From JACPFJ01 sp036504875 (GTDB taxonomy: Bacteria; Desulfobacterota; Desulfuromonadia; Geobacterales; Pseudopelobacteraceae): a stretch of 64,000 bases of DNA. The position numbers and the translations under genes are program-made. The notes under the pieces were generated by a model. The model was not told where the DNA came from. It saw only the letters and a program-made list of their open reading frames with translations, and searched no databases. Below are positions 17,947-27,269 of this stretch, piece after piece. The DNA is taken from the NCBI GenBank assembly GCA_036504875.1, contig DASXUK010000026.1:98226-162225 (forward strand), given 5' to 3'. Positions within the stretch are counted from its first letter, which is position 1. Each line of letters opens with the position of its first letter.

Positions 17947-18187
17947 CTTGTTGTACCAGCAGCATGATTGGATAAGGAGGGTGGCGGCAGCCAACGAATC
18001 CTTTAAAGCGGCAATGGGCGCCGGTTATGGAGATGATGACTTCTCCGCTGTTAGCCGGATTATAGTTAGATAATCAGGACCTTTTTAAATAAAAAAACGA
18101 TGATTTTTAATTTATTTATGATATTACTAGCAGTCAGTTTCTAGGACTACTTCTGGGCAATGAATATCTGAAAGAGGAGGCTGTGGT

Positions 18188-18553
18188 ATGGCAAATATTC
18201 TGATAGTTGATGATTCATCTACCATGCGAAAGATCATTTCTCGTTCGCTCAGGCAGGCAGGTCTGACCGTGGACGAAATTTTTGAGGCGGGTGACGGTAT
18301 CGAGGGTTTGAGCGTAATCGCTTCAGGCAAAACGATTCACCTGATCCTTTCCGATATAAACATGCCCAACATGGATGGGCTGGAATTCATCAAACAGGTC
18401 CGTGCCAATGGCAGTACTGTCCCCATCGTGATGATAACAACCGAGGGGGGCGAGGAGATTATCAAGGAGGCGATGCAAAGCGGCGCCAGCGACAGCATTA
18501 AAAAGCCTTTTACGCCCGAACAGCTGCAGGAGAAGCTAGGGACGCTCTTATGA
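18188..18553 (+). CDS. cheY: CheY-like single-domain response regulator
   Basis: A 121-residue receiver with no output domain. The acidic pair D8/D9, phospho-acceptor D56 (SDINMPNMDG), T84 and K106 (KKPF) are all present, so it should be phosphorylatable. AGGAGG lies upstream of the ATG. It overlaps the following cheX by four bases. By family and position beside flagellar genes it probably binds the motor switch protein FliM, whose N-terminal docking motif is present in this window. The partner kinase CheA is not here. Confidence 0.92.
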   Translation: MANILIVDDSSTMRKIISRSLRQAGLTVDEIFEAGDGIEGLSVIASGKTIHLILSDINMPNMDGLEFIKQVRANGSTVPIVMITTEGGEEIIKEAMQSGASDSIKKPFTPEQLQEKLGTLL

Positions 18554-19056
18554 GCCCAAATACAAGTATCGCGGGTTCCTGCACTTTTACTGAGGACCAG
18601 CTTGCCACTTATGTCATTGGTGCCACGAGAGAGGTATTCTCGACAATGGTGATGATGGATCCTGCAGATGATTACCCGCTAAAGGAATCTGTAAATCGCT
18701 TTAAATGCAGTATCACAGGGATGGTCGGTTTTGCAGGAACTTACTCGGGGGTGATCTCGATTCATTGCCCAATTGCACTGGCTCTTAAAATCACCTCTAA
18801 TATGCTTGGCGTAGAATGCGACGAGGTAAATGAAGACCTCAACGATGCTATTGGCGAGATCGCCAATATGCTGGGTGGAAATGTCAAACAGGTTCTGTCC
18901 AAGGGCGGTCTGGATGTCAAGCTTTCGATACCTACGGTTATCGCTGGAGAGGACTATACCGTCAATTCCCTTTCCGATAGCGATTGCGTAGTAATACCCT
19001 TTAATGTTGGTGATAACAAATTCATTGTCGGCCTGACCCTCAAAAAGGAAGATTGA
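18550..19056 (+). CDS. cheX: CheX-type CheY-P phosphatase
   Basis: A 168-residue protein of the CheC/CheX/FliY phosphatase family. The catalytic E-x2-N signature is seen in GEIANMLGGNVKQVL near residues 100-114, followed by the typical C-terminal beta-rich half (CVVIPFNVGDNKFIVGLTL). Its ATG overlaps the cheY stop (TTATGA), so the kinase-independent off switch is made together with its substrate. That substrate is inferred from the coupling. Confidence 0.88.
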   Translation: MSPNTSIAGSCTFTEDQLATYVIGATREVFSTMVMMDPADDYPLKESVNRFKCSITGMVGFAGTYSGVISIHCPIALALKITSNMLGVECDEVNEDLNDAIGEIANMLGGNVKQVLSKGGLDVKLSIPTVIAGEDYTVNSLSDSDCVVIPFNVGDNKFIVGLTLKKED

Positions 19057-19134
19057 TTGGTAGTCTTTCTGTTTGTGACCCCATGTGCTAAAAAGCACCA
19101 ATTCCAGATAGAATAATACGGAAAATCATTCACG

Positions 19135-20211
19135 ATGGATGGATATACCACCTTACATGAGATGCTGGAATCCGCCCTGAAGCAGGCTGGCGAAGAAAGC
19201 GGCATGCTTTTGGGGCAGGAACTCTCCATCGCCCTGTCTGATTCAGTTAAAACCTCCAAAAAAACATATTTTGGCGATCTGGATGATGGCTGCTTCGTTA
19301 TCGGCGTGGATTCTCGCGAAGCGTACGGCGGCCAATTTTACCTGATATTCTCCCTGCGGGACGCTATTGTAATGAGTAGCATTCTTTTGGGTATTCCGCC
19401 GGCCCGCATTCAGGAAAAAAAGCGCCTGGCGATTATCGAAAATGACGATATAGATGCCTTTTCTGAAATCGCCAATATGATTAACGGTTCTTTCAACAGC
19501 GTCTTTCAGAATACCCTTGCCAATAAAGTTCACCTCAAGCTGCTGACGCCTAAAAAATTCATTCCAGATATTGATCAACTGACTGATGATGAGCCGCTTC
19601 CTGAGGGTGAGTTTCTCATGTTCCGCTCCAAGCTGGAGATGCCGGGCCAGGAGCTTAACCATCTGGATATCCTTATACCGGTCGATTTAAGTAATCTATT
19701 CGATCCCCCTGCTGAGCTCCCGGCAGAGGAGAGCGTAGAGGAAGAGGGCACATCTTCGGATGCCGGAACTGCCCCGGCTGACGATTTGGAAGATAGTGAT
19801 GACTCACAGAAAACCGGCGAACCAGGAGCAAGCGGAGTCGCCTGCATCGTAGTGCTGGAGGATGATGACGGTGAGCGTCGGCTGATGGCCGAAGCCGTTG
19901 AATTTACGGGCTATGAGGTGGTTGAGGCAACACTCAACGCAGACATAAAGGATCTATTTTCCGGTCGCAGTGTGCAGCTGGTTTTGATCGGTTCATTGGA
20001 TGCCGATGACCGCGAACTGGCTGTTTGCATCAAGATAAACGCCCTTCGTCAGGATTCGCCGCCACCGATCATTATGAGTGCTCAACGTTGGACACGTACA
20101 GCTGTTCTTAAAGCATTGAAATATGGAGCAAGAGATATTATTATCAAGCCTTGCGGTGGTGATGAGCTGGCTACCAAGGTGCGCAGATTCTGTAATCTGC
20201 CGGTGCAATGA
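19135..20211 (+). CDS. CheC/CheX-like domain fused to a degenerate receiver
   Basis: A 358-residue protein. Residues 1-190 resemble CheC/CheX, with SEIANMINGSFNS carrying E111 and N114, the phosphatase pair. Residues 191-235 are a Glu/Asp/Ser/Pro-rich linker. Residues 236-356 are a receiver-like domain that keeps the acidic patch (D243-D245), S315 and K338 (IIIKPCGG), but the phospho-acceptor position is Gly (G286 in LVLIGS). It therefore should not accept a phosphate there. It may act as a phosphatase tethered to a protein-interaction module, which is inference. The ribosome binding site is weak. It follows cheX after 78 bases. Confidence 0.8.
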   Translation: MDGYTTLHEMLESALKQAGEESGMLLGQELSIALSDSVKTSKKTYFGDLDDGCFVIGVDSREAYGGQFYLIFSLRDAIVMSSILLGIPPARIQEKKRLAIIENDDIDAFSEIANMINGSFNSVFQNTLANKVHLKLLTPKKFIPDIDQLTDDEPLPEGEFLMFRSKLEMPGQELNHLDILIPVDLSNLFDPPAELPAEESVEEEGTSSDAGTAPADDLEDSDDSQKTGEPGASGVACIVVLEDDDGERRLMAEAVEFTGYEVVEATLNADIKDLFSGRSVQLVLIGSLDADDRELAVCIKINALRQDSPPPIIMSAQRWTRTAVLKALKYGARDIIIKPCGGDELATKVRRFCNLPVQ

Positions 20212-20249
20212 ATAACCAACCTGCGGCCCGATTTCCAGGGTGAATTCAT

Positions 20250-22427
20250 ATGCTTTTTAAAGACCTGCGCTTGAAAAAATATCTTTCAATAACAAAGACC
20301 CTGCTTGTCCTGGCGCTGGCAGGGTTTTTGCTGGTAATTTCACCTTTGCCTGCGCAGGCCTCCATTCCCAACCATCTTTACCGGGTCGATATTCGTCCCA
20401 AGCAAAATTATACCAACATCACAGTCAGATTTGAAAATCCGCCCCAATATGAGCTGGCGACATTGCCCGGCAACAGATTGCGCCTGATTATCAAAGATAC
20501 CGGTGGACCTCTTTTTAAAAAATTCCGGCGCTACTCCGACACCAATATTGGCGGGCTTGTTTTTTCTCGCCGGGGGACCAACTTCTTAATTACCTTTCAA
20601 ATTGCATCTGGTGCTGGATGGCGAGATCGTCATCAGGAAGGCATAAGTGCTATTACACTGGATGTTGGCAAAACTTTTAACCCTGGGCCACCGCAACCTT
20701 TTATCAAAGGGCGCGAAAAGATATGGAGCGGCGTTGAAAAACTCGTGCGGGACTTTGATCCACCGCTTAAGGCGGAGATTCCTTTTATCCCAACTGATCG
20801 TACCATTCTTAAAAACATACTTGCAGATAATGACCAGCAGGCATTTTTGGCTGCTGAAGCCGCCCTTTATAAAGGCAGCCTGTCCGAGGCCGAAGAAGCG
20901 TTTGCCCAGTTTGCCGGCAAACAGGCCCCGATTAAATCCCTAGCTCTGTATCGGCTCGGTGAAACTCTTTACAAACTACAAAAATATGCGCTGGCGCTCC
21001 AGGCTTTTCGTGAGGCAGAAAAGTTGTGGCCAGCCTATCTGAATTTTAATCCGGGTGTCACCTTTTGCTTTGGTGACAGTATTGCTCGTAGTGGTGATCT
21101 TGCTGCCGGACGTAATCTGCTTGGCCGCATGATTTCAGGTCTGGCAGATAAAACCTACGCTCCTGCTCTACTTGTGCGTATGGCCGATATCCTTACCAGA
21201 CAGGGTCATGAACAGGAAGCACTTGCTATATATCTTACAGTGGCAGCTAATCATAAGGACAGCAAAGCTGGTTTACTGGCGCGCTTGCGTCTGGCTGACA
21301 GAGATTTTTTTCGTGCAAATCCATGGAACTATCATCATTTAAGTACGACATACAAGGATATCTCCAGTAACGGGGAAGATCTTGCCATACGTGAAGAATC
21401 CTTTTTTAAATCTGTTCTTCTTGAATGCATTCATGGTGAGTCATCAGAAGCTCTCCAACAGGTGGTGAAATTCCAAAAACGGTTCCCCCGCGGTATATAT
21501 GCAACTGTTTGTCGGACCATTCGGGAGGTACTGGTAGCACAGGTTTACCTGGAAACGGCATGGGGAGATGCTGATCCAGCCCAAAAGACGGCGGCATCTT
21601 TTTCATCCGCTGCATCTGGCGCTGGAACATCGGACAGGCCCGGTTTGATGCGGTTCGTCGAGGAGCATCAGGAATACCTGGCCGGCTGTATCGAACAAAA
21701 AGAATTCTTGCCAAGGGTTGTAAGTGCTTATGATGAGGCTGGTACGCCACTTGAGTTAATAAAATTTCTGTCCGGTTTGCAGGATCGACAGTGGGCTGCG
21801 CCCGGACTGCCGTTTATTTATGAGGAAATTGCAGATAAAGCCGATCTCCTGGGGGACTCAATTCTGGCGGAGAAAACAATCCGCTCCTTTCTGGCGAAAT
21901 TTTCCAACCATTCCAGAACGCGGGTGATGATGGAGCGGTTGGGAAGTCTGTATTTTGTTGACGGGAAACCTGAAAAGGCCAGAGACACCTTGGGGTGGTT
22001 GCTAAACAAAGGGGAGCATGCAGCTAAACCGGAAAGTTATTATTATTTGGGGCGGTCGTTTTGGAGTCAAAAACAGTACCCACAGACGACGAAGGCAATT
22101 GATCTTTTTCTGACGGCTACCTCTGTTAATGATAAAGAGCAGGTTCGCCGGCTGCCGGATGCCTATTTTTTAGCAGCCTCGGCCAGAGAAGCGAATGGCG
22201 ATCGAAAAGGCGCCTTGCGCATGGTTGAAGCTGGCTTAAAGCTCCCAGCCAATGCGCGCACCGAAGAATTCATTTACAAGGCCGGCCAGCTCAATCTTCT
22301 GGGTGGGCGCAAGCAACAGGCCCGCAGCTATTTTGAACAAAATATAAAGAATGGCAAGGATGCCGACTGGCGGAAAATTTCTCAGCAGGCACTGGATAGT
22401 ATGAATACGAGCAGATCCAAAAATTAA
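20250..22427 (+). CDS. Exported tetratricopeptide-repeat protein
   Basis: A 725-residue protein with an N-terminal hydrophobic export signal (about 18-38, ending PAQASI). A beta-rich domain of about 110 residues follows (RVDIRPKQNYTNITVRF) and resembles AMIN-type cell-wall-targeting domains. From residue 185 on there are many helical repeats with TPR character (ALYRLGETLYKLQKYALALQ, ESYYYLGRSFWSQKQYPQTT). It is expected in the periplasm as a scaffold. It sits directly upstream of flgB and downstream of the che genes, which suggests a structural role near the flagellar base. That role is inference; no enzyme motif is seen. Confidence 0.8.
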   Translation: MLFKDLRLKKYLSITKTLLVLALAGFLLVISPLPAQASIPNHLYRVDIRPKQNYTNITVRFENPPQYELATLPGNRLRLIIKDTGGPLFKKFRRYSDTNIGGLVFSRRGTNFLITFQIASGAGWRDRHQEGISAITLDVGKTFNPGPPQPFIKGREKIWSGVEKLVRDFDPPLKAEIPFIPTDRTILKNILADNDQQAFLAAEAALYKGSLSEAEEAFAQFAGKQAPIKSLALYRLGETLYKLQKYALALQAFREAEKLWPAYLNFNPGVTFCFGDSIARSGDLAAGRNLLGRMISGLADKTYAPALLVRMADILTRQGHEQEALAIYLTVAANHKDSKAGLLARLRLADRDFFRANPWNYHHLSTTYKDISSNGEDLAIREESFFKSVLLECIHGESSEALQQVVKFQKRFPRGIYATVCRTIREVLVAQVYLETAWGDADPAQKTAASFSSAASGAGTSDRPGLMRFVEEHQEYLAGCIEQKEFLPRVVSAYDEAGTPLELIKFLSGLQDRQWAAPGLPFIYEEIADKADLLGDSILAEKTIRSFLAKFSNHSRTRVMMERLGSLYFVDGKPEKARDTLGWLLNKGEHAAKPESYYYLGRSFWSQKQYPQTTKAIDLFLTATSVNDKEQVRRLPDAYFLAASAREANGDRKGALRMVEAGLKLPANARTEEFIYKAGQLNLLGGRKQQARSYFEQNIKNGKDADWRKISQQALDSMNTSRSKN

Positions 22428-22638
22428 ATATATTGTCAGTTTAATGACGTGTCAAAAGATGGACACAGGCAGTGGCCGCCTTTATCACAACGTTGGTAGT
22501 GTGCTGCAGCCACGAGGATGTTCTGTGCAGCTTTCCCCGGCTCCTGCTACTAGCAAGGGCTTATTCCTGTAGAGCCATTGATAACGGCAGTGGGTATGTA
22601 TATTGCATTAAACGAGAGTCGCGAAAGGGGATACAGCC

Positions 22639-23058
22639 ATGCCGGTCGATGGAATCTTTAACACAACAGTTAATCTGCTCGGAAAAAGTATCGATTTGCG
22701 TGCTAAAAACCAGAATCTGATCGCCTCTAATGTTGCCAATGCCGAAACCCCTAATTATATTCCTAAAGCGCTTGCTTTTGAGGATGAATTGCAAGGGGCG
22801 CTCAAGGGCGGGAAGGGCGGTACTGCTCTGACCAACCCCCGTCATCTGCCATTGAAGGGTTCCGGTTCCCGATTACAATCGGTGACCGGTCATGTAGTTG
22901 AGACCCCTGCCAAGACTCCGGGCAAAGATGGTAATGCGGTTGAGCTGGAAAATGAAATGACTAAAATGGCTGAAAATCAGATTATGTATAATGCATCGGT
23001 TCAGATTCTGACCAGGCAGTTTGGCGAGCTTCGTACTGCACTTAAAGAGGGTAGATAA
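22639..23058 (+). CDS. flgB: Flagellar proximal rod protein FlgB
   Basis: A 139-residue rod subunit. It has the N-terminal heptad helix with the family signature NLIASNVANAETPNYIP and a C-terminal amphipathic helix. It is exported by the flagellar type III apparatus. It opens the main flagellar cluster after a 211-base gap in which I find no clear sigma-54 or sigma-28 promoter. TAATG joins it to flgC with a one-base overlap. AAAGGGG precedes the ATG. Confidence 0.96.
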   Translation: MPVDGIFNTTVNLLGKSIDLRAKNQNLIASNVANAETPNYIPKALAFEDELQGALKGGKGGTALTNPRHLPLKGSGSRLQSVTGHVVETPAKTPGKDGNAVELENEMTKMAENQIMYNASVQILTRQFGELRTALKEGR

Positions 23059-23495
23059 TGGATTTTTTTAGCTCGATGAATGTGAGTGCTTCGGCCTTGT
23101 CAGCCGAGAGAACCCGGATGAACCTGATCTCCAGCAATTTGGCTAATGCCAATGCTACCAGGACGCCGGAGGGTGGCCCGTATAAGCGTAAAGATGCGAT
23201 TTTTACAGCCACACCTGTGGAAAAGCGCTTTGATCGTGCGCTCAGCAAGGCTACCGGCCAGGATGTGCGGCAGGTGGAGGTTATGCAGATAACCGAAGAT
23301 CAGAATCAGCCGCGGATGCAGTATGATCCCAGTCATCCTGATGCTAATCCCCAAGGGTATGTTGCCATGCCAAATGTAAATGTGGTCGAGGAAATGGCGG
23401 ATATGATCAATGCTACCCGCACTTATGAGGCCAATGTGACCGCGGTGCAGGCGGCCAAAAGCATGGCGCTCAAAACTCTGGAAATCAGTAAATAG
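23058..23495 (+). CDS. flgC: Flagellar proximal rod protein FlgC
   Basis: A 145-residue rod subunit with the signature MNLISSNLANANATRTPEGG and the C-terminal helix containing MINATRTYEANVTAVQAAK, typical of FlgC. It builds the rod with FlgB, FlgF and FliE. The start overlaps the flgB stop by one base, so translation is coupled. Confidence 0.96.
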   Translation: MDFFSSMNVSASALSAERTRMNLISSNLANANATRTPEGGPYKRKDAIFTATPVEKRFDRALSKATGQDVRQVEVMQITEDQNQPRMQYDPSHPDANPQGYVAMPNVNVVEEMADMINATRTYEANVTAVQAAKSMALKTLEISK

Positions 23496-23514
23496 AATTA
23501 TTTAGGGGGCAAAT

Positions 23515-23814
23515 GTGGAACTAAAAGGCATTGAAAGTGGGCTCGGCATTGGCAAATCATTTGAAATTGCAACCCCCAAGTCTTCCTCACCAGTAGAAGG
23601 AGCGGGTAAATTTTTCACTGAGCTGGTTTCAAAGGTAAACGATCTCCAGACACAGTCGGAAAAGTCAATACAAGCTCTTGCCAGTGGTGAGAATAAGAAT
23701 CTGCACGAAGTAATGATTTCTATGGAAAAAGCCAGCATCTCCTTCCAGTTTATGTCGTCGGTGCGCAACAAGGCCCTGGAGGCGTACCAGGAAGTTATGC
23801 GTATGCAGGTATAA
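23515..23814 (+). CDS. fliE: Flagellar MS-ring/rod adaptor FliE
   Basis: A 99-residue protein that joins the MS ring to the rod. The C-terminal half has the FliE signature (MISMEKASISFQFMSSVRNK, then LEAYQEVMRMQV). The start is a GTG at 23515, preceded by AGGGGGC; an ATG two bases earlier is in another frame. It follows flgC after 19 bases, the usual order. Confidence 0.93.
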   Translation: MELKGIESGLGIGKSFEIATPKSSSPVEGAGKFFTELVSKVNDLQTQSEKSIQALASGENKNLHEVMISMEKASISFQFMSSVRNKALEAYQEVMRMQV

Positions 23815-23894
23815 AAACGGTCGATGTGATGCAGAGCCGGTTGTTGAAAAGTTTGATCCCCAGTTACCTGCCGAAAGGATGAGCCAACCGAACA

Positions 23895-25481
23895 ATGCCT
23901 GAAGGATTGAATAGAATTATAGAGCCTTTTATGGTCTTGTCCCCTGGCAAGCGCATGCTGATTGCCGGTGTGGCATTCCTGTCAATAGTGGCATTCGCCG
24001 TACTGATTCTGGTTGCCAATCGCACCGACTATCGACCCCTCTTTACTAATCTGACCACAGAAGATGCCGGTGAGATAGTCAAAAAATTGAAGGAGGCCAA
24101 GACCCCTTATCAGATAACAGCTGACGGAAAGGGTATTCTGGTCCCATCTGATAAGGTTTATGAACTGCGACTCTCCATGGCGACCGAGGGCCTGCCGCAA
24201 GGGGGCGGGGTTGGTTTTGAGATCTTTGACCGAAAAAACTTCGGCATGACCGAGTTTGTCCAAAAGCTTAACTACCAGCGTGCCCTTCAAGGCGAGCTCT
24301 CCCGCACTGTCTCCCAAATTAATGGAGTTGAACAAGCACGTATCCACCTGGTAATCCCCGAAAAATCTCTATTTAAAGAAAACGAAAAACCGGCCACCGC
24401 TTCTGTTGTCCTCAAGATGAAATCCAACCGTTCCCTGCGTGAGAATGAGGTTCAGGGGGTAGTGCACCTGATAGCTTCCTCTATCGAGGGGATGGATCCT
24501 GATCATGTGACTGTTATGGATAGCCGCGGGAAAATCCTCAGCAAGGGGAACGGTTCTTCTGATCCGGCAGCCAAGATGACCTCCGCCATGCAGGAGACGC
24601 AAAGAGGTTATGAAAAGAATGTTGAGGAACGGATCCAGTCGCTTCTAGACCGCATTGTAGGTTCTGGAAAATCAGTGGCACGTGTTTCGGCCGCATTTGA
24701 TTTCAAACAGGTCGAACGGGTTGAAGAAAAATTCGACCCTGAAAGTATCGCCGTCAGAAGCGAACAGCGCACTGAAGAGAAAGGTGCCTCCACAACTAAC
24801 GCCTCAGGTGTTCCCGGGGTGCAGACGAATCTGGGGCGTACCACTCCAGGCGCTTCAAACTCGGGTGGCGGATCAAAAAATGACGAAACCCTCAACTACG
24901 AGGTTAGCCGTTCCACAGCCAAGATCATCGAGCCGGTTGGTGCGCTCAGCAAGATATCAGTTGCTGTGCTGGTGGATGGCAAATATGAGGTGCCGGCTGC
25001 CGTAAAGGAAGGTCAGGCTGTAAAAGCTAAATATATCCCCCGGTCTCCTGATGATCTGCAGAAGATCGAGATTCTGGTAAAAAGTGCAGTTGGCTTCAAT
25101 GCCGAGCGCGGCGATCAACTGACTGTCCAGAATATACCCTTTCAGGATACCGGTGATGCCGGCGACGTAGAGAGCAACAAGTGGTGGAATAATCCCTTCT
25201 TCATGTCCCTATTTAAAAACCTGCTGATCGGGCTTGGTTTTCTGGCGCTCATCCTCTTTGTCATCCGTCCGCTTTTAAGCTCACTCAAGCTAATTCGCCC
25301 GCCTATGCTTGAAGCACTTGAACCGATCCACCACGAAGCTGGCGATAAACTTACTGCTTCCGAACGGGCCCAGATTTCCATGCAGATGGCCGAACAGCAG
25401 GGCTTGATTGATCAGGCAAAAAAAGACCCTTATCAGGTTGCTCAAATTCTTCAGAATTGGCTTGGAGAAGATTCCAAATAA
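23895..25481 (+). CDS. fliF: Flagellar MS-ring protein FliF
   Basis: A 528-residue inner-membrane ring protein. TM1 is at about 21-42, followed by the ring-building YscJ-type motifs (DYRPLFTNL, RVHLVIPE-like RIHLVIPE). A Gly/Ser/Asn-rich spacer lies near 295-325, TM2 is at about 438-460, and the cytoplasmic C-terminus ends in a helix (DPYQVAQILQNWLGED) that binds FliG. Length is normal. It sits 80 bases after fliE and 36 before fliG. Confidence 0.97.
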   Translation: MPEGLNRIIEPFMVLSPGKRMLIAGVAFLSIVAFAVLILVANRTDYRPLFTNLTTEDAGEIVKKLKEAKTPYQITADGKGILVPSDKVYELRLSMATEGLPQGGGVGFEIFDRKNFGMTEFVQKLNYQRALQGELSRTVSQINGVEQARIHLVIPEKSLFKENEKPATASVVLKMKSNRSLRENEVQGVVHLIASSIEGMDPDHVTVMDSRGKILSKGNGSSDPAAKMTSAMQETQRGYEKNVEERIQSLLDRIVGSGKSVARVSAAFDFKQVERVEEKFDPESIAVRSEQRTEEKGASTTNASGVPGVQTNLGRTTPGASNSGGGSKNDETLNYEVSRSTAKIIEPVGALSKISVAVLVDGKYEVPAAVKEGQAVKAKYIPRSPDDLQKIEILVKSAVGFNAERGDQLTVQNIPFQDTGDAGDVESNKWWNNPFFMSLFKNLLIGLGFLALILFVIRPLLSSLKLIRPPMLEALEPIHHEAGDKLTASERAQISMQMAEQQGLIDQAKKDPYQVAQILQNWLGEDSK

Positions 25482-25517
25482 TCAAGCAGCGGTTTTAGCT
25501 GTATAAGCAGGGATATT

Positions 25518-26510
25518 ATGAATGGTGCCGATAAAGCAGCCATACTGCTCCTATACCTGGGTAATGAAGTTACCAGCAAGGTATATGAGCATATGGACGA
25601 TGATGAAATCAAAAAGATAAGCAAAAGCATGGCCAAACTCGGCCATGTCCCTCGCAGTACTATTATGGACGTAGTTGAGGATTTCACCACAGTCATCAAT
25701 CCCGAATCGGGTATTTTTTCCCAAGGGGATGAGTTTGTCCGTAAATTACTCGAAAAAGCTCTCGGACCGGCCAAGGCTGAAATGCTTATGGAAGAGTTAC
25801 AGGCGTCCAGCTATGGCGATCTGGTGGACATCCTGGCCAACATGGATTCCAAAAGTATTGCCAATTTCCTTTCTCAGGAACATCCCCAAACCATTGCCGT
25901 TATCCTGGCCAAGCTCAAGTCAAAGCAAACCAGCGAGATCATCAGTCTGCTCCCTCCCGAGCTGCAGGCAGAGGTTGTTCTGCGTATTGCCGATGTGGAG
26001 CAAGTTTCGCCTGAGATTCTCCAGGAAATTGACGATGTGATGAAGAAGGAGATTAAGTCGATGGGCGGTACGGCGCGCTACAAGGTGGGCGGCGTCGAAA
26101 AGGTAGTTGATATGTTCAACCACTTCGACCGCAGCAAGGAAAAGCAGATCCTTGATAAATTAGATGTACTCAGTCCCCCGCTGGCGGAGATTATTCGCAA
26201 GCATCTCTTCACCTTCGAAGATATCTTCAGGCTTGACGACCGGAGTATCCAGTCAATCATGCGCGAAGTCAGCAATGACACCCTTACACTTGCTATGAAA
26301 ACCTCACCGGATGATGTCAAGGATAAGATCTTCAAGAACATTTCCAGCCGTGCCGCCGAAATGATTAAGGAGGACCTGGAGGTAATGGGCCCGGTCCGAC
26401 TTTCGGATGTGGAGAAGGCCCAATCCGAAATTATAAAAATAGTACGCAAAATGGAGGAAGAGGGCAAGGTTGTTCTGGCCGGTCGCGGAGGAGACGATGT
26501 CCTCGTCTAA
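25518..26510 (+). CDS. fliG: Flagellar motor switch protein FliG
   Basis: A 330-residue C-ring protein that contacts the stator and sets rotation. All three domains are present: FliG-N (KAAILLLYLGNEV), the middle domain with the EHPQTIAVIL motif around residue 120, and the C-terminal torque helix (RAAEMIKEDLEVMGPVRLSD). It overlaps fliH by 14 bases. Confidence 0.97.
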   Translation: MNGADKAAILLLYLGNEVTSKVYEHMDDDEIKKISKSMAKLGHVPRSTIMDVVEDFTTVINPESGIFSQGDEFVRKLLEKALGPAKAEMLMEELQASSYGDLVDILANMDSKSIANFLSQEHPQTIAVILAKLKSKQTSEIISLLPPELQAEVVLRIADVEQVSPEILQEIDDVMKKEIKSMGGTARYKVGGVEKVVDMFNHFDRSKEKQILDKLDVLSPPLAEIIRKHLFTFEDIFRLDDRSIQSIMREVSNDTLTLAMKTSPDDVKDKIFKNISSRAAEMIKEDLEVMGPVRLSDVEKAQSEIIKIVRKMEEEGKVVLAGRGGDDVLV

Positions 26511-27252
26511 CATTATCAAGGCAACTCAGCTTGAGGTCCAGGGGTTATCGGAGTTTGACTTTCAACCGATTACTCAAATTTTTTGTGATGTAAAACAGGA
26601 TGGGAACGCCGGATTCCTGCCGATGGCCCTGTTCGACCCCTCCGAGTTAACCGGTAATCTCCTTGCAGACCAGGAGGCCGCGCAGGAGGCCGTACAGGAG
26701 GAACCTGCCGGAATCTTTTTGTCCGAGGAAGACCTTGACCAGAGACTGCGTGAATCCTTTCAGGGGGGCCTTGTAGAAGGTAAAAACCTGGCTGAAAGAG
26801 GTTTACTGAACGTGTTCAGGTCTTTGCGTTCAGCAGCAGAAGATATTCATGCTCTGCGCGAGAAGGTCATGCGCCAATCCGAGGATGACATAATCAATTT
26901 GATCATGATGGTGGCGCGCAAGGTTATCCTACGCGAGGTAACCCAGGACCGACATATACTTTCCGAGGTGATTAGGGCCGCTATCTCCGATGTTTCAACC
27001 CGCGACGAAATTACCATCCGACTAAACCCGGATGACCATGCTCTGGTCACCTCAAATCCGGATGAATACTTGCGTAAAGAGCTCTTAACGGACAGAATGC
27101 AGCTGAAGGCCGATACCGCAGTGCTGCCGGGAAGTTGCCAGATTGATACTGAAATGGGCACCATCGATGCTGGCATTGATGCGCAGTTGGACGAGATTTT
27201 TCGGCACCTGCTGGAGCAACGTGGCCTTTCTGCAGATGCCTCAGGCGTCTAG
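26497..27252 (+). CDS. fliH: Flagellar export ATPase regulator FliH
   Basis: A 251-residue stator-like subunit that restrains and docks the FliI ATPase. It has an acidic, Glu/Ala-rich N-terminal half with coiled-coil character and a conserved C-terminal FliH domain (VARKVILREVTQDRHILSEV, then VLPGSCQIDTEMGTIDAGI). The ATG at 26497 follows GGAGGAG; a TTG at 26470 in the same frame lies inside fliG and has no ribosome binding site. The start overlaps fliG. Confidence 0.9.
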   Translation: MSSSNIIKATQLEVQGLSEFDFQPITQIFCDVKQDGNAGFLPMALFDPSELTGNLLADQEAAQEAVQEEPAGIFLSEEDLDQRLRESFQGGLVEGKNLAERGLLNVFRSLRSAAEDIHALREKVMRQSEDDIINLIMMVARKVILREVTQDRHILSEVIRAAISDVSTRDEITIRLNPDDHALVTSNPDEYLRKELLTDRMQLKADTAVLPGSCQIDTEMGTIDAGIDAQLDEIFRHLLEQRGLSADASGV

Positions 27253-27269
27253 AACATGGGGATTTTAAC

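Noticed and set aside
18004..18033. TAAAGCGG...GCCGGTTA resembling a sigma-28 promoter before cheY
   Set aside because: Spacer is only 8 bases and the -10 is imperfect.
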